DNA from: [Pantoea] beijingensis
GTDB lineage: Bacteria; Pseudomonadota; Gammaproteobacteria; Enterobacterales; Enterobacteriaceae
DNA: 64,000 bases
Assembly: GCF_022647505.1 (NCBI RefSeq)
Contig: NZ_CP071409.1
Location: 868,001 to 932,000 of the forward strand
Direction: 5' to 3'
Shown here: positions 1 to 11,556 of the stretch, one piece after another
How the letters are laid out: each line of letters begins with the position of its first letter
Numbering within the stretch: the stretch's first letter is position 1
Position numbers and translations under genes: made by a program
The notes under the pieces: model-generated
Databases searched by the model: none
The model's input: only the letters and a program-made list of their open reading frames with translations
What the model was told of the DNA's origin: nothing

Positions 1-2670
1 GTGGGGTCGTTAGAGGATCCTGGCAAGCAATTGGGTCTGGCGCACTACCTTGAGCACATGTTGTTGATGGGATCAAAACGCTATCCTCAGCCTGACAATC
101 TTGCTGAGTTTCTCAAGAAACATGGCGGTAGCCACAACGCCAGCACCGCCTCTTATCGTACCGCTTTCTATCTTGAAGTAGAAAATGATGCGCTTGAGCC
201 TGCGGTCGACCGTTTAGCCGATGCCATCGCTGAGCCGCTGCTCGATCCGGTTAATGCCGATCGGGAACGTCATGCCGTGAATGCTGAACTGACCATGGCA
301 CGCTCGCGTGATGGGTTACGTATGGCTCAGGTAGGTGCAGAAACTCTGAATCCTCAGCATCCAGGTGCGCGTTTTTCCGGGGGAAATCTTGAGACATTAC
401 GCGATAAACCAGACAGCAAATTGCATGATGCCCTAACCGATTTCTACCAGCGCTATTATTCTGCGAACCTGATGAAAGCGGTGGTATATAGCAATAAGTC
501 GTTGCCTGAGATGGCAAATATTGCGGCTAAAACCTTTGGTCGGGTGAGCAATCGTCATGCATCAGTGCCCCGTATCACTGTGCCTGTTGTGACGGAAAAG
601 CAGAAAGGCATCGCCATTCACTACGTACCGGCACAACCTCGTAAACAGTTAAAAATCGAATTCCGGATTGATAATAATAGCGACAAATTCCGCAGTAAAA
701 CCGATACGCTGATTGCCTATCTCATTGGAAATCGTAGCAAGAATACGCTTTCCGACTGGTTACAAAATCATGGTCTGGCTGATTCGATTAACGCTGGTGC
801 AGATTCCGTTGTCGACCGTAATGGCGGGGTATTTTCGATCTCGATATCACTCACAGACAAAGGTTTAGCGAAACGCGATGACGTAGTGGCTTCAGTATTC
901 AGTTATCTGAATATGTTGCGCGCCGGCGGGATCGATCGCGCCTATTTTGATGAAGTTGCTCACGTATTAGATCTGGATTTTCGCTACCCCTCCATTACTC
1001 GCGATATGGATTACATAGAATGGTTGGTCGATACCATGCTGCGGGTGCCGATTACGCATACGCTGGATGCGCCTTACATTGCCGATCAATATGATCCTGC
1101 GGCAATAAAAGCACGACTTGATAGCATGACGCCGGAAAATGCGCGAATTTGGTATATCAGCCCTAAAGAACCCCACAATAAAACGGCATATTTTGTTAAT
1201 GCGCCTTATCAGGTCGAAAAAATCAGCGAGGAGCGTTTTGCTGAATGGCGGAAAGCTGCCGCGGCGATCAATCTATCGCTGCCGGTGCTCAATCCCTATA
1301 TTCCTGATGATTTCAGCCTCATACCTGCAACGGATAAGCCTTTTGCGCATCCACAGGCACTGATAAATGAGCCAGGGTTACGCGTGTTTTACATGCCCAG
1401 TCAGTATTATGCTGATGAACCCAAAGCAAATATTACGTTGGCGCTGCGTAATAAAGCGTCCATGAGTACGGCACGGCATCAGGTGCTATTTGCATTAAAT
1501 GATTATCTGGCGGGTGTTGCACTTGATGAACTGAGTTCACAGGCATCGGTTGGTGGGATTAGTTTTTCAAGCTCCGAAGATGACGGTGTCATGATTAGTG
1601 CCACAGGCTTCACGCAGCGTCTTCCTAAGTTATTGAAAAAATTACTTGAAGGTTACGCTGGTTTTAGCCCGACTGAAGAACAACTGGCACAAGCGAAATC
1701 CTGGTATGAAGAGCGATTGGATTCGGCAGATAAAGGCAAAGCGTTTGAACAGGCGATCCAACCGGTGCAGATGGTTTCACAACTGCCTTATACCGAACGT
1801 AGTGAGCGCCGTGCTTTACTGAAATCGATCACCGTGAATGAACTGAACGCCTACCGTAAAAATCTGCTTCAGAACGCGACGCCTGAAATGTTGGTGGTCG
1901 GTAATATGACGGCAGAAAGCGTTACTTCGCTGGCGCATGAGGTAAAAGAGCAACTGAACTGTAGCGGACAAGGCTGGTGGCATAATAGCTACGTTGTGAT
2001 TGATAAGAAGACGTTAGCTAATATTGAAAAAACAGGAAGCAGTACTGATTCTGCACTGGCAGTTATCTATATTCCTGATGGTTATGCCGAATATGAAGGT
2101 ATTGCCAGCAGCGCTATGCTGAGTCAGATTGTCCAGCCCTGGTTTTATAACCAATTGCGCACTAAAGAGCAGCTTGGCTATGCGGTTTTTGCATTTCAGA
2201 TGCCGATAGGCCGGCAGTGGGGGATTGGTTTCCTGCTGCAAAGTAATGATAAACAACCAGCCTGGTTATTGCAGCGCTATCAGGCATTTTATCCTGAAGC
2301 GGAAAAACGCCTGAGAGCCATGAGCAAAGAGGATTTTGCCCAGTATCAAATGGCAATGATTAACGAGTTGATGCAACGCCCACAAACGCTGGATGAAGAA
2401 GCTGGCCGCTTTAATAAAGATTTTGACCGTGAGAATTATCAATTTGATACGCGTGCCAAAGTGATTGAGGAAGTGAAACGGCTCTCCCCGGAAAAACTGG
2501 CCACGTTCTTCCATAAAGCCGTGCTGAAACAGCAAGGGATGGTAATGATGTCGCAGATATCCGGTAGCCATCATGGTAAAGCTGATTACGCGAAATCAGA
2601 AGGGTTCAGAACCTGGCGTAACGTTTCAAGTTTGCAGCAATCTTTATCGGTAAAGGGTGTTGAAAAATGA
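1..2670 (+). CDS. ptrA: Protease III (pitrilysin), 5' end missing
   Basis: Periplasmic zinc metalloprotease of the M16 (inverzincin) family, which degrades small peptides such as insulin fragments. The visible 889 residues begin inside the protein: the zinc motif HYLEH lies at residues 15-19 of the visible part and the third metal ligand, a glutamate, at residue 96, the usual HxxEH-(76)-E spacing. E. coli pitrilysin is 962 residues with HxxEH at 88-92, so about 73 N-terminal residues including the signal peptide lie upstream of the window. The GTG at position 1 is therefore not the start. The C-terminal M16 repeats are complete. The stop overlaps the recB start by 4 bases (ATGA), matching the conserved recC-ptrA-recB-recD order. 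Confidence 0.97.
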   Translation: MGSLEDPGKQLGLAHYLEHMLLMGSKRYPQPDNLAEFLKKHGGSHNASTASYRTAFYLEVENDALEPAVDRLADAIAEPLLDPVNADRERHAVNAELTMARSRDGLRMAQVGAETLNPQHPGARFSGGNLETLRDKPDSKLHDALTDFYQRYYSANLMKAVVYSNKSLPEMANIAAKTFGRVSNRHASVPRITVPVVTEKQKGIAIHYVPAQPRKQLKIEFRIDNNSDKFRSKTDTLIAYLIGNRSKNTLSDWLQNHGLADSINAGADSVVDRNGGVFSISISLTDKGLAKRDDVVASVFSYLNMLRAGGIDRAYFDEVAHVLDLDFRYPSITRDMDYIEWLVDTMLRVPITHTLDAPYIADQYDPAAIKARLDSMTPENARIWYISPKEPHNKTAYFVNAPYQVEKISEERFAEWRKAAAAINLSLPVLNPYIPDDFSLIPATDKPFAHPQALINEPGLRVFYMPSQYYADEPKANITLALRNKASMSTARHQVLFALNDYLAGVALDELSSQASVGGISFSSSEDDGVMISATGFTQRLPKLLKKLLEGYAGFSPTEEQLAQAKSWYEERLDSADKGKAFEQAIQPVQMVSQLPYTERSERRALLKSITVNELNAYRKNLLQNATPEMLVVGNMTAESVTSLAHEVKEQLNCSGQGWWHNSYVVIDKKTLANIEKTGSSTDSALAVIYIPDGYAEYEGIASSAMLSQIVQPWFYNQLRTKEQLGYAVFAFQMPIGRQWGIGFLLQSNDKQPAWLLQRYQAFYPEAEKRLRAMSKEDFAQYQMAMINELMQRPQTLDEEAGRFNKDFDRENYQFDTRAKVIEEVKRLSPEKLATFFHKAVLKQQGMVMMSQISGSHHGKADYAKSEGFRTWRNVSSLQQSLSVKGVEK

Positions 2671-5600
2671 TCGTCCCCGTTTCGCAGCGACTGGATCCAT
2701 TAACGCTGCCATTAATCGGTGAGCGATTAATTGAAGCCTCTGCCGGAACCGGTAAAACCTTTACCATCGGCCTGCTTTATTTACGTTTGCTACTGGGGTT
2801 GGGGAGAGATGCAGCTTATCCTCGGCCGCTTTCAGTCGAAGAAATTTTAGTGGTGACGTTCACTGAAGCGGCGACGGCTGAGTTGCGGGGGCGCATACGC
2901 GAAAATATCCATCAGTTACGTATTGCCTGTGTACGTGGTGGCAGTGATAACCCAATGCTGATGGCATTGTTATCAGAAATCAGTGATATCAGGCAGGCTT
3001 CCGTAATGCTGCTGGCGGCCGAGCGTCAGATGGATGAAGCGGCCATCTTTACCATCCACGGTTTTTGTCAGCGTATGCTTAATCTCAACGCTTTCGAATC
3101 TGGCATGTTGTTCGAGCAGCAACTGATCGAAGACGAACACGCGTTACGCAAACAGGCAACAGCAGATTTCTGGCGCCGTCACTGCTATCCACTTCCGTGC
3201 TCCATTGCGCAGGTGATTGCCGCAGAGTGGAGCGGCCCGGAACAGTTACTTAATACGCTTTCCCCCTGGCTTCAGGGGGAAACGCCCACCCTGAAATATC
3301 CTCCCGCCAGTGATGAAACGCTGAGTGAACGACATGAAAAGCTGATTGCCCGTATTAATGTATTGAAATCACATTGGCGGGTGGCCGCTGATGATTTGCA
3401 TGCGCTGATTAGCGATTCAGGTGTTGATAAGCGTAGCTACAGCAGTAAAAATTTGCCTAACTGGCTGGAAAAAATTCGCCAGTGGGTAGAAGAAGAGACG
3501 CTGGACTATAGCGTACCAAAAGATCTGGAACGCTTTGCACAAAGCACGTTGCGAGATAAAACTAAAAAAGGGGAAGTGCCGCAGCATCCTCTGTTTTTAC
3601 TGATTGACAACTTCCTCGCTGAACCGCTTTCGCTGCGTGACCTGGTGATTGCCAGGGCTCTGCAGGAAATTCGGTTTACCACGCGTAAAGAAAAGCGTCT
3701 ACGTGCACAGTTGGGGTTTGATGATTTACTGAGCCGCTTTGATGAGGCGTTACAACGGCCCAGTGGTCCGGTACTGGCCCAGACAATTAGATCGCGTTAT
3801 CCGGTTGCACTGATTGATGAATTCCAGGATACCGACCCGCAACAATACCGAATCTTCCGCACACTTTACATGCAAAAGCCCGAAAGCGCATTGTTGCTCA
3901 TTGGCGATCCGAAGCAGGCGATTTATGCATTTCGCGGTGCGGATATTTTTACCTATATGCAAGCCCGATCTGAAGTTAGCGCACACTATACTCTGGATAC
4001 TAACTGGCGCTCATCCCCTGCAATGGTTGACAGCGTTAATCGGCTTTTTTCGCAACTCGATAATCCTTTCCTGTTTCATGAGATTCCATTCATGCCCGTT
4101 AAGGCGGCAGCATCCAATGAGACTTTACGTTTTACCCTAAATGGCGCAGAGCAACCCGCACTTAGGTTTTGGCTGCAGCCGGGTGAGGGGGTCGGCGTGA
4201 ATGACTATCAGCAATTTATGGCACGCCAGTGTGCGGCGGATATTTGCCGCTGGTTGGTCGCTGGACAGCAGGGAAAAGCGCTTATTGGTAAGGGGAGTAA
4301 CATGCGCGCGGTGAAGGCATCGGATATCACTATCCTGGTGCGTAGCCGCAATGAAGCATCGGTAATGCGTGAGGCTCTTAACGGACTGCATATCCCGTCG
4401 GTTTACCTTTCAAATCGTGACAGCGTATTTACCACGCTCGAGGCACGTGAATTGCTATGGTTAATTCAGGCCGTACTCGCCCCGGAACAGGAGCGAACGC
4501 TCCGCAGTGCGCTCGCTACCAGCATCATGGGATTAGATGCGCTGGCACTTGATGTATTGAGCCAGGATGAGCGTGCGTGGGATGTGTTGGTTGATGAATT
4601 CGACGGCTACCGGCAAGTGTGGTTGAAGCGTGGCGTATTGCCGATGCTGAAGGATTTTATGGTGTCGCGACAAATTGCTGAGAACTTGCTGGCATCAGAG
4701 AATGGTGAGCGGCGTCTCACCGATCTGCTGCATCTTGGCGAGCTATTGCAGGAAGCCTCCTCTCAACTTGATAGTGAACATGCGCTGGTTCGCTGGCTGG
4801 CTCAGCAGCTTGCGCAACCGAATAGCCAGGCTACAAACCAGCAGCTACGTCTGGAAAGCGATCGTCATTTGGTACAGATCGTCACGATTCACAAATCGAA
4901 AGGCCTGGAGTACCCGCTGGTGTGGTTACCGTTCGTGGCGAATTTTCGAGAGGCAACGCAGGGTATTTATCATGACAGGCAAACTTTTCAGGCATTGCTT
5001 GATTTGCAGGGCGATGAAGAGAGCCAGCAATTGGCTGAACAAGAGCGTCTGGCGGAGGATCTCCGTCTGCTTTATGTCGCATTGACCCGCTCTGTCTGGC
5101 ATTGCAGTGTAGGGATCGCGCCGCTGGTCAAAGGTAACCGTAAAAAAGATCAGGAAAGTGATTTGCACAAAAGTGCACTTGGTTTTCTGGTATTACGCGG
5201 AGAAGCAGCAAATAGCAGCACGCTCTTCAACAGGTTGCATGAATTGGCCGATGATACGTTGGCACTGACTACGGATGTACTTATTGACGAAACGCCCTGG
5301 CAACCTGCTGCTGAACATTATCCTCTGTTAAGCAGCCAGTCGATGACGCGTCCGCTGCGAGATGACTGGCGAGTGACCAGTTATTCAGGTTTACAGCAGC
5401 ATGGCACGAGCATGGTGCTGGATTTATTACCCCGCTTTGATGTGGATTCCGCCGGAGAAAACGCGCAAGAAAGTGAGTCCGTACTTACGCCACATAGCTT
5501 TCCCCGGGGAGCCTCGCCGGGAACATTTCTGCATAGCCTGTTTGAGAATATCGATTTTACTCAGCCTCTCGATTCGCTCTGGTTGCAGGAGCAGCTTTTG

Positions 5601-6218
5601 CAGCAGGGTTATGATGATACCTGGCTTCCAATACTGGAGACATGGGTCACACGAGTGTTGAATACGCCGCTTGATGAGACGGGGGTCAAGTTAAGCCAGC
5701 TAGCGCCGGAACACAGGCAAGTAGAATTGCAGTTTTATCTACCTGTCGACACTATGTTGACGGCATCGGCGCTGGATAAGCTGATCCGCCACTTCGATCC
5801 GTTATCAAAACAGGCCCCTGTACTGGCGTTTCATCAGGTCCAGGGGATGTTGAAAGGCTTTATCGACCTTGTTTTCCGCTGGCAGGGAAAATACTACCTG
5901 CTGGACTACAAATCCAACTGGCTTGGCGATGAAAGTCAGGCTTATAGCCAGGATGCGATGGCGCAGGCCATGATTTCGCATCGATACGATCTGCAATACC
6001 AACTCTATACACTGGCATTGCACCGCTATCTCCGTCATCGGCTTGCTGATTACGATTATGAACAGCATTTCGGTGGCGTTATTTATCTGTTCTTGCGTGG
6101 TATTGATGGGGATATCAGTGGGAATGGCGTATTTCGGACACGTCCAACGGGGGATTTTGTGTCGGCATTGGATGCACTGTTCAGCGGCGAGGTGTCGGAG
6201 GAATTATGGCAACCTTGA
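2667..6218 (+). CDS. recB: RecBCD enzyme subunit RecB (helicase-nuclease)
   Basis: Large subunit of exonuclease V, with 3'-5' helicase, nuclease and RecA-loading activities in double-strand break repair. The 1183 residues match the family length (about 1180). Walker [10 protein letters not shown] is at residues 23-31; the UvrD-type motif II appears as [14 protein letters not shown] around 385-398; a late helicase motif [17 protein letters not shown] is near 745. The C-terminal nuclease retains D1067, D1080 and K1082 (GFIDLVF and LLDYKSNW), the same numbers as in E. coli. It overlaps ptrA by 4 bases and recD by 13, indicating translational coupling. No defect is visible. Confidence 0.98.
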   Translation: MIVPVSQRLDPLTLPLIGERLIEASAGTGKTFTIGLLYLRLLLGLGRDAAYPRPLSVEEILVVTFTEAATAELRGRIRENIHQLRIACVRGGSDNPMLMALLSEISDIRQASVMLLAAERQMDEAAIFTIHGFCQRMLNLNAFESGMLFEQQLIEDEHALRKQATADFWRRHCYPLPCSIAQVIAAEWSGPEQLLNTLSPWLQGETPTLKYPPASDETLSERHEKLIARINVLKSHWRVAADDLHALISDSGVDKRSYSSKNLPNWLEKIRQWVEEETLDYSVPKDLERFAQSTLRDKTKKGEVPQHPLFLLIDNFLAEPLSLRDLVIARALQEIRFTTRKEKRLRAQLGFDDLLSRFDEALQRPSGPVLAQTIRSRYPVALIDEFQDTDPQQYRIFRTLYMQKPESALLLIGDPKQAIYAFRGADIFTYMQARSEVSAHYTLDTNWRSSPAMVDSVNRLFSQLDNPFLFHEIPFMPVKAAASNETLRFTLNGAEQPALRFWLQPGEGVGVNDYQQFMARQCAADICRWLVAGQQGKALIGKGSNMRAVKASDITILVRSRNEASVMREALNGLHIPSVYLSNRDSVFTTLEARELLWLIQAVLAPEQERTLRSALATSIMGLDALALDVLSQDERAWDVLVDEFDGYRQVWLKRGVLPMLKDFMVSRQIAENLLASENGERRLTDLLHLGELLQEASSQLDSEHALVRWLAQQLAQPNSQATNQQLRLESDRHLVQIVTIHKSKGLEYPLVWLPFVANFREATQGIYHDRQTFQALLDLQGDEESQQLAEQERLAEDLRLLYVALTRSVWHCSVGIAPLVKGNRKKDQESDLHKSALGFLVLRGEAANSSTLFNRLHELADDTLALTTDVLIDETPWQPAAEHYPLLSSQSMTRPLRDDWRVTSYSGLQQHGTSMVLDLLPRFDVDSAGENAQESESVLTPHSFPRGASPGTFLHSLFENIDFTQPLDSLWLQEQLLQQGYDDTWLPILETWVTRVLNTPLDETGVKLSQLAPEHRQVELQFYLPVDTMLTASALDKLIRHFDPLSKQAPVLAFHQVQGMLKGFIDLVFRWQGKYYLLDYKSNWLGDESQAYSQDAMAQAMISHRYDLQYQLYTLALHRYLRHRLADYDYEQHFGGVIYLFLRGIDGDISGNGVFRTRPTGDFVSALDALFSGEVSEELWQP

Positions 6219-8050
6219 CGGCGCTGCTACGTGAAGCGTGTGATAAGCGCCTAATCCGCGCGCTCGATTTGCAATTTGCTCTGATGCTGGCGGATGAGTC
6301 ACAGCCAGCATTAATGCTGGCGGCGGTATGTGTGAGTGCTGAAGCGGGTGAGGGGCATGTTTGTCTGCCTCTGAATCAGCTGAATGCAGGACGCTTTTTT
6401 TCCGGGCGTCACCCTGAGCTTGCAGCGGCAATCTGGCAGGCAGCGGGAATGCCTGATGACTGGCAAACCTTATTACTTAGTACCAAGGCGGTAAGTGATG
6501 GCTCACTGTCAACCCCGTTGGTGCTATATCATCAGCGCCTTTACCTCAATCGTATGTGGCAGGGGGAAGGTCGCGTCGCCGATTTTATTACTGCAATGCC
6601 CGGTTCGGAGACATTCACTGACCAGGCATTAGCGGAAGTTCTGAGCCAGCTGTTTGGTCAACGTCCGGATGACTGGCAAAAAATAGCCGCTGCCGTTGCG
6701 CTTACCCGCCGAATTTCAGTGATTTCCGGCGGCCCCGGTACCGGAAAAACAACTACCGTGGCGAAGTTGCTCGCGGCATTGATCCGTTTGACTCCCGGTA
6801 CGCTTCGTATCCAGATGGCCGCGCCTACCGGTAAAGCCGCTGCCCGCCTGACGGAATCGCTAGGGAAGGCGCTGCAGGGACTTGCGTTGAGCAATGAAGA
6901 GCAGCAGCGTTTCCCCGCAGAGGCGACAACGCTGCATCGTTTGCTGGGCGCCCAGCAAAATAGCCAGTACATGCGCTATCATGCCAACAACCCCCTGCAT
7001 CTGGATGTATTGGTGGTGGATGAGGCTTCGATGGTGGATTTACCGATGATGGCAAATCTGATCGCTGCTCTGCCGCCGCAGGCGAGGGTGATTTTTCTCG
7101 GCGATCGCGATCAATTGGCCTCAGTTGAGGCCGGGGCTGTGTTGGGGGATATTTGTCGGCTGGCAGAGGCCGGCTATAGTAAAACGCGTGCTGCACAGCT
7201 CTCACAGATAACGGGATGCCAGCTAGATGGGCAAGATGATGATACCGCTTCCCCAGTACGAGATAGCCTCTGCCTACTGCGTAAAAGTTATCGCTTTGAC
7301 GAAAATTCAGGTATAGGGCAGTTGGCTCAGGCGGTCAATATCGGGGATAGTAGCGCCGTTGAATCGGTTTTTAACGGCAATTTTAATGATATCAGACGAT
7401 TTCCTTTGGTCACGCCTCTGGAGTACCAGGCATTACTGGATGACTGTGTTGCAGGCTACCATGACTATCTGACTCGAGTAGCTCAGGCCGCAGCGCCTGG
7501 GGATGTTATTGAGGCGTTTGGTCGCTATCAGATACTGTGTGCGCTGCGTGAAGGCCCCTTTGGTGTGGCTGGGCTAAACGATCGTATTGAGCTGGCGCTA
7601 CAGCAAAAGAAATTGATTCACCGCCCTTCGGCAACCAGTGGAAAATGGTATCCGGGACGCCCGGTGATGGTTTCCCGTAATGATAGTGCGTTAGGGCTTT
7701 TTAACGGTGATATTGGCATCGCCATGAACGATGATACCGGGGCACTCAAGGTTTTTTTCCCGTTACCTGACGGTACGATAAAGTCGGTACAACCCAGCAG
7801 GTTGCCTTCGCATGAGACAGCATATGCCATGACCGTACATAAATCGCAAGGTTCTGAATTTGACCATACTGTGCTGGTGCTGCCGAATCATTTTTTGCCG
7901 GTCTTAACGCGTGAGCTGGTGTATACCGCCATCACTCGTGCTCGCCGTCAGCTAACGCTGTATGTCGATAATCGGGTGTTTACTAAAGCTATCAAGGTAC
8001 GCACGATACGCCGCAGTGGCCTTATTGAACGTTTGATGTTTCCTGCATAG
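6206..8050 (+). CDS. recD: RecBCD enzyme subunit RecD (5'-3' helicase)
   Basis: Fast 5'-3' helicase subunit of RecBCD, a superfamily 1B motor that also regulates the response to Chi. The protein has 614 residues (E. coli 608). Walker [11 protein letters not shown] covers residues 175-184 and the DEASMVD Walker B lies near 272-278. The C-terminal part has the helicase motif [19 protein letters not shown] and the ending [14 protein letters not shown] typical of RecD. The ATG lies 13 bases inside recB, so it is the last gene of the ptrA-recB-recD run. It is followed by a 10-bp perfect hairpin and converges with argA. Confidence 0.97.
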   Translation: MATLTALLREACDKRLIRALDLQFALMLADESQPALMLAAVCVSAEAGEGHVCLPLNQLNAGRFFSGRHPELAAAIWQAAGMPDDWQTLLLSTKAVSDGSLSTPLVLYHQRLYLNRMWQGEGRVADFITAMPGSETFTDQALAEVLSQLFGQRPDDWQKIAAAVALTRRISVISGGPGTGKTTTVAKLLAALIRLTPGTLRIQMAAPTGKAAARLTESLGKALQGLALSNEEQQRFPAEATTLHRLLGAQQNSQYMRYHANNPLHLDVLVVDEASMVDLPMMANLIAALPPQARVIFLGDRDQLASVEAGAVLGDICRLAEAGYSKTRAAQLSQITGCQLDGQDDDTASPVRDSLCLLRKSYRFDENSGIGQLAQAVNIGDSSAVESVFNGNFNDIRRFPLVTPLEYQALLDDCVAGYHDYLTRVAQAAAPGDVIEAFGRYQILCALREGPFGVAGLNDRIELALQQKKLIHRPSATSGKWYPGRPVMVSRNDSALGLFNGDIGIAMNDDTGALKVFFPLPDGTIKSVQPSRLPSHETAYAMTVHKSQGSEFDHTVLVLPNHFLPVLTRELVYTAITRARRQLTLYVDNRVFTKAIKVRTIRRSGLIERLMFPA

Positions 8051-8052
8051 TT

Positions 8053-8081
8053 CAGGCTGCAGCAAACCATGCTGCAGCCTG
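8053..8081. terminator. Hairpin between convergent recD and argA
   Basis: CAGGCTGCAG and CTGCAGCCTG form a perfect 10-bp inverted repeat with a 9-base loop, 3 bases after the recD stop. It lacks a clear T run on either side, so a role as terminator or mRNA end stabiliser is inferred from position only. Confidence 0.45.
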
Positions 8082-8154
8082 GGGATGAATAAGCAGATAT
8101 TCCCGAGAGGGGCGTTTATGCGTAGATAAAAAGTGGCATGCGGGAAGCCAGCGA

Positions 8155-9483
8155 TTAGCTTAAATCGGCCATTAACACTTTTGATCGGCGTTGATAATTG
8201 TACATCTGTTTTTTACTCTCTGGCAGGACCTCAATATCCACTGGCGTAAAGCCACGCTCCTGGAACCAGTGAATACTGCGGGTTGTCAGGACAAAGAGCT
8301 TCTTCAGACCCATTTGTCTGGCTTGAATTGCCACACGCTGGAGCAGAGCTTCTCCGCGTGAGGAGCTGCGATAATCAGGGTGGACAGCCACACAGGCCAT
8401 TTCACCTATCTGTTCGTCCGGGAAGGGATACAGCGCCGCACAGGCGATGGTGAGATTATCACGCTCGATGATGGTGAATTTATCGATTTCCATCTCAAGT
8501 TGTTCGCGCGAACGCCGTACCAGTATGCCCTGTTGTTCCAGCGGACGTATCAGTTCGAGAATGCCGCCAATATCATTAATCGTGGCTCGACGGATCTGCT
8601 CAGCGGATTCCATCACGATCTGCGTTCCTATACCATCACGTGAGAAAAGCTCCTGTAGCAGTGCACCGTCTTCCTGGTAGCTAATCAAATGGCTACGCCG
8701 CACGCCGCTGCGACATGCTTTCACCGCGCCACGTAAAAAACGTACTGTAGCTGAGAGATAGTCGCCCTGGTTTTCACGCACTTCAATATGCTGCTGCGCA
8801 TCGTTTGGGAGCAGTTCAGAAATGATATTTCCTGCATCATCCGTTACACCCTGTTCAGAGCAGAATCCAATCATTTTCTCAGCTTTTAGCTTAATCGCTA
8901 ACTGTGTGGCAACCTCTTCGGAAGTAAGGTTGAAGCTTTCACCGGTAACGGAAACAGCGACCGGGCCCATCAGCACGATAGCGCCGCTGTCGAGCTGGCG
9001 ATGGATGGCCTCTTCATCAATACGACGAATACGCCCGCTATGGCAATAATCAACGCCATCATCAATGCCAAGCGGCTGAGCGATAATGAAATTACCGCTA
9101 ACCACATTAATATGCGCACCTTGTAACGGCGTATTATTCAGGCTCATCGACAAACGAGCGGTGATATCGAGCTGTAATAAACCAGCGGCCTGTTTAACCA
9201 GCTCTAGCGACCGGGCATCGGTAACGCGGGTAAACTTGTGGTAAATGGGTTCAAGCTGATGCTCTGCAAGGTTTGCGTCAATCTGCGGGCGAGCACCGTA
9301 TACCACGACCAAACGGATACCCAGACTGTGCAACAGACCAATGTCATTAACAATGCTGGAGAAGTTCTGATGCTCAATGGCTTCGCCGCCCAGCATGATG
9401 ACAAATGTTTTACCCCGGTGAGCATTGATGTAGGGAACGGTATGGCGAAATCCCTGAACCAGTTCGGTGCTACGTTCCTTCAC
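8155..9483 (-). CDS. argA: N-acetylglutamate synthase (arginine biosynthesis)
   Basis: Acetylates L-glutamate with acetyl-CoA, the first step of arginine synthesis. An N-terminal amino acid kinase-like domain ([15 protein letters not shown] near the start, [11 protein letters not shown] after it) is followed by a C-terminal GNAT acetyltransferase domain ([14 protein letters not shown], then [12 protein letters not shown]). I chose the GTG at 9481-9483, giving 442 residues beginning [10 protein letters not shown]. coli ArgA has 443 residues beginning MVKERKTELV. The GTG has AGAGGG about 7 bases upstream. An in-frame ATG six codons earlier (9499-9501) and a longer frame to 9567 exist, but that region is occupied by ArgR boxes. 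Expected control is repression by ArgR with arginine. Confidence 0.95.
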   Translation of the reverse strand: MKERSTELVQGFRHTVPYINAHRGKTFVIMLGGEAIEHQNFSSIVNDIGLLHSLGIRLVVVYGARPQIDANLAEHQLEPIYHKFTRVTDARSLELVKQAAGLLQLDITARLSMSLNNTPLQGAHINVVSGNFIIAQPLGIDDGVDYCHSGRIRRIDEEAIHRQLDSGAIVLMGPVAVSVTGESFNLTSEEVATQLAIKLKAEKMIGFCSEQGVTDDAGNIISELLPNDAQQHIEVRENQGDYLSATVRFLRGAVKACRSGVRRSHLISYQEDGALLQELFSRDGIGTQIVMESAEQIRRATINDIGGILELIRPLEQQGILVRRSREQLEMEIDKFTIIERDNLTIACAALYPFPDEQIGEMACVAVHPDYRSSSRGEALLQRVAIQARQMGLKKLFVLTTRSIHWFQERGFTPVDIEVLPESKKQMYNYQRRSKVLMADLS

Positions 9484-9494
9484 AGTAAACCCTC

Positions 9495-9533
9495 TTTGCA
9501 TTTTTATTCGAAATTTTTGTATTTTTATTCTTT
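9495..9533 (-). promoter_or_regulatory. Tandem ArgR operator (two ARG boxes) of argA
   Basis: Two 18-bp boxes, TTTGCATTTTTATTCGAA at 9495-9512 and TTTGTATTTTTATTCTTT at 9516-9533, each fit the known ARG box pattern wnTGAATwwwwATTCAnw with two core deviations. They are separated by exactly 3 bp, the spacing ArgR hexamers use. They lie 12 bases upstream of the argA GTG. On the minus strand TTGCAT (9545-9550) and TAAAAA (9522-9527) with a 17-base spacer form a plausible promoter whose -10 falls inside the distal box, fitting repression by occlusion. Confidence 0.82.
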
Positions 9534-9715
9534 TATCGTCCGTGATGCAAGAGGCAATTATCCCCAAGTATCATAGAGAACCGAGGTTTTTTATGGTTAA
9601 TGTGCTGCATTTATTCGCTTTTTCGGGGTGACACTGATTAGCGGATTAGTTAAAGTTTTTTCCCTATTGATTTTTTTGGCTGTTTATTAGACATATCACA
9701 GTAAGCTGGAGCGGC

Positions 9716-10960
9716 ATGTCCGAATCAAACTCATATCTTAATCGTCGCCGATTCCTTAAGGGGGCCGGTGCGGTTTGGCTACTTAGCCTTAGTCCGGTTG
9801 GCCTTGCCGCCGCTAGTCATGTGGTTGCGGTGCGTATTTGGCCGTCATCGACTTACTCACGCTTAACGCTGGAATCGAATATTCCACTTAAATATAAGCA
9901 ATTTGCCTTGAGTAACCCCGATAGGGTGGTGATCGATGTTGAAGGCGTTCAGCTTAATCAGGTGCTGAAAGGGGTTGGCAACCTGGTCCGTGCGGACGAT
10001 CCTTACATAAAAAATGCGCGTGTTGGGCAGTTCGATGCGAATACCGTGCGTTTAGTGCTGGAGTTAAAACAAAACGTCACGCCGCGCATTTTTACTCTGA
10101 ACCCGGTAGCCGGTATCAAAGATCGCCTGGTACTTGATCTTTATCCCGCGAAGGGAAAAAGTGAAGACGATCCGCTGCTGGCTCTGCTCGAAGATTACAA
10201 CAAAGGCGACCTGGAGAGCGATCAACCTGCAGAAGCCCCGCTCCCGGGAAAAGCTGGGCGCGATCGGCCTATTGTCATCATGCTGGATCCGGGGCATGGG
10301 GGAGAAGATTCTGGTGCCGTCGGTAAGAATAAAACCCGCGAGAAGGATATCGTCCTCAAGATTGCCCGTCGGCTGAAATCAATGATCGACAAGCAGCCCA
10401 ATATGCGTGCCTATATGACACGCAATGAAGACGTATTTATTCCCCTGAAAGTGCGGGTCGCAAAAGCGCGTAAACAGCGGGCCGATCTTTTTGTTTCGAT
10501 CCATGCTGATGCTTTTACCAGTCGGGCTGCGCGTGGTTCCTCAGTATTTGCCCTTTCGATTAAGGGGGCAACCTCAACTGCTGCACGCTTTTTAGCCCAG
10601 ACGCAGAATGAATCTGATCTGATTGGGGGTGTCAGTCGCAGCGGCGACCGTTATCTGGACCATACCATGTTCGATATGGTGCAAAGCCTGACAATTAATG
10701 ACAGCCTGAAGTTTGGTAAAGAAGTGCTGTCTCGTTTAGGAAGAATTAATCATTTGCACAAGCGTAGCGTTGATCAGGCGGGCTTCGCGGTATTAAAGGC
10801 ACCGGATATTCCCTCAATTCTGGTAGAAACGGCTTTTATCAGTAATCTGGAAGAAGAGCGTAAATTAAAGACCCCCCGGTTTCAGCAGCAGGTTGCTGAA
10901 TCTATTTTAGCGGGTATCAAAGCTTACTTCGCTAACGGCGCGCCTGTTGTTGGTCGCTAG
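9716..10960 (+). CDS. amiC: N-acetylmuramoyl-L-alanine amidase AmiC
   Basis: Periplasmic septal amidase that cleaves the peptide from N-acetylmuramic acid during daughter cell separation. The 414 residues (E. coli 417) start with a Tat signal: [10 protein letters not shown] at 9-18 followed by a hydrophobic stretch ending at GLAAASH. An AMIN domain (about 35-140) targets it to the division site. The Amidase_3 domain (about 185-405) keeps the zinc ligand motifs [18 protein letters not shown] and SIHADAF and the catalytic glutamate region LVETAFISN. The ATG is preceded by GGAG. AmiC is activated by NlpD in relatives. Position next to argA and initiator tRNAs is conserved. Confidence 0.96.
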   Translation: MSESNSYLNRRRFLKGAGAVWLLSLSPVGLAAASHVVAVRIWPSSTYSRLTLESNIPLKYKQFALSNPDRVVIDVEGVQLNQVLKGVGNLVRADDPYIKNARVGQFDANTVRLVLELKQNVTPRIFTLNPVAGIKDRLVLDLYPAKGKSEDDPLLALLEDYNKGDLESDQPAEAPLPGKAGRDRPIVIMLDPGHGGEDSGAVGKNKTREKDIVLKIARRLKSMIDKQPNMRAYMTRNEDVFIPLKVRVAKARKQRADLFVSIHADAFTSRAARGSSVFALSIKGATSTAARFLAQTQNESDLIGGVSRSGDRYLDHTMFDMVQSLTINDSLKFGKEVLSRLGRINHLHKRSVDQAGFAVLKAPDIPSILVETAFISNLEEERKLKTPRFQQQVAESILAGIKAYFANGAPVVGR

Positions 10961-11104
10961 TGGTGAGTTTTGGCGCAGACGACGGGCTTACAGTTATGCG
11001 AGTTGTGGGTTCGTTGGCCATTAGGTGTGTCTAAATGATGGCATAAAAATATCTGGCGATATGGGCGAAGTAGATTGGATCGGGAGATTGCTGAAATTTA
11101 GATA

Positions 11105-11127
11105 CAAAAAAACACCCTTTCAGGTGC
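11105..11127 (-). terminator. Rho-independent terminator of the tRNA-fMet operon
   Basis: Read on the minus strand, CACCtgaaaGGGTG is followed by seven T, about 10 bases after the CCA end of the downstream tRNA. Position and T run support termination of the tandem initiator tRNA transcript. Confidence 0.8.
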
Positions 11128-11136
11128 TTAGATGAT

Positions 11137-11213
<77 letters not shown>

Positions 11214-11274
11214 TCCGTCTTACTGTCGCTTCCGTCACGACATTTACTTCTTTTCGCTACTACTTAAAGCGAAT

Positions 11275-11351
<77 letters not shown>

Positions 11352-11364
11352 TCCGTGGAAGCGC

Positions 11365-11392
11365 ACTATACTCTCCGCGCATTTTGATGCAA
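11365..11392 (-). promoter_or_regulatory. Promoter of the tRNA-fMet operon
   Basis: On the minus strand TTGCAT (11387-11392), a 16-base spacer and TATAGT (11365-11370) are followed by GCGC, a GC-rich discriminator typical of stringently controlled stable RNA promoters. It lies 13 bases before the first tRNA. Confidence 0.78.
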
Positions 11393-11556
11393 CCCTTTTT
11401 TCAAAGAAACTTATTAAAAAACGGTCTGTTGTTGAATTTATCCCCCGTTTGCTGATTTGTTATGCAATGTGGGCGGTTCTTTTTTGAGAGGCGCATTTAA
11501 ATATCGTTTCGCCTTTGCTATCTTCGGCCTGAATCGCGGCCAGATAAGAGAAAGCA

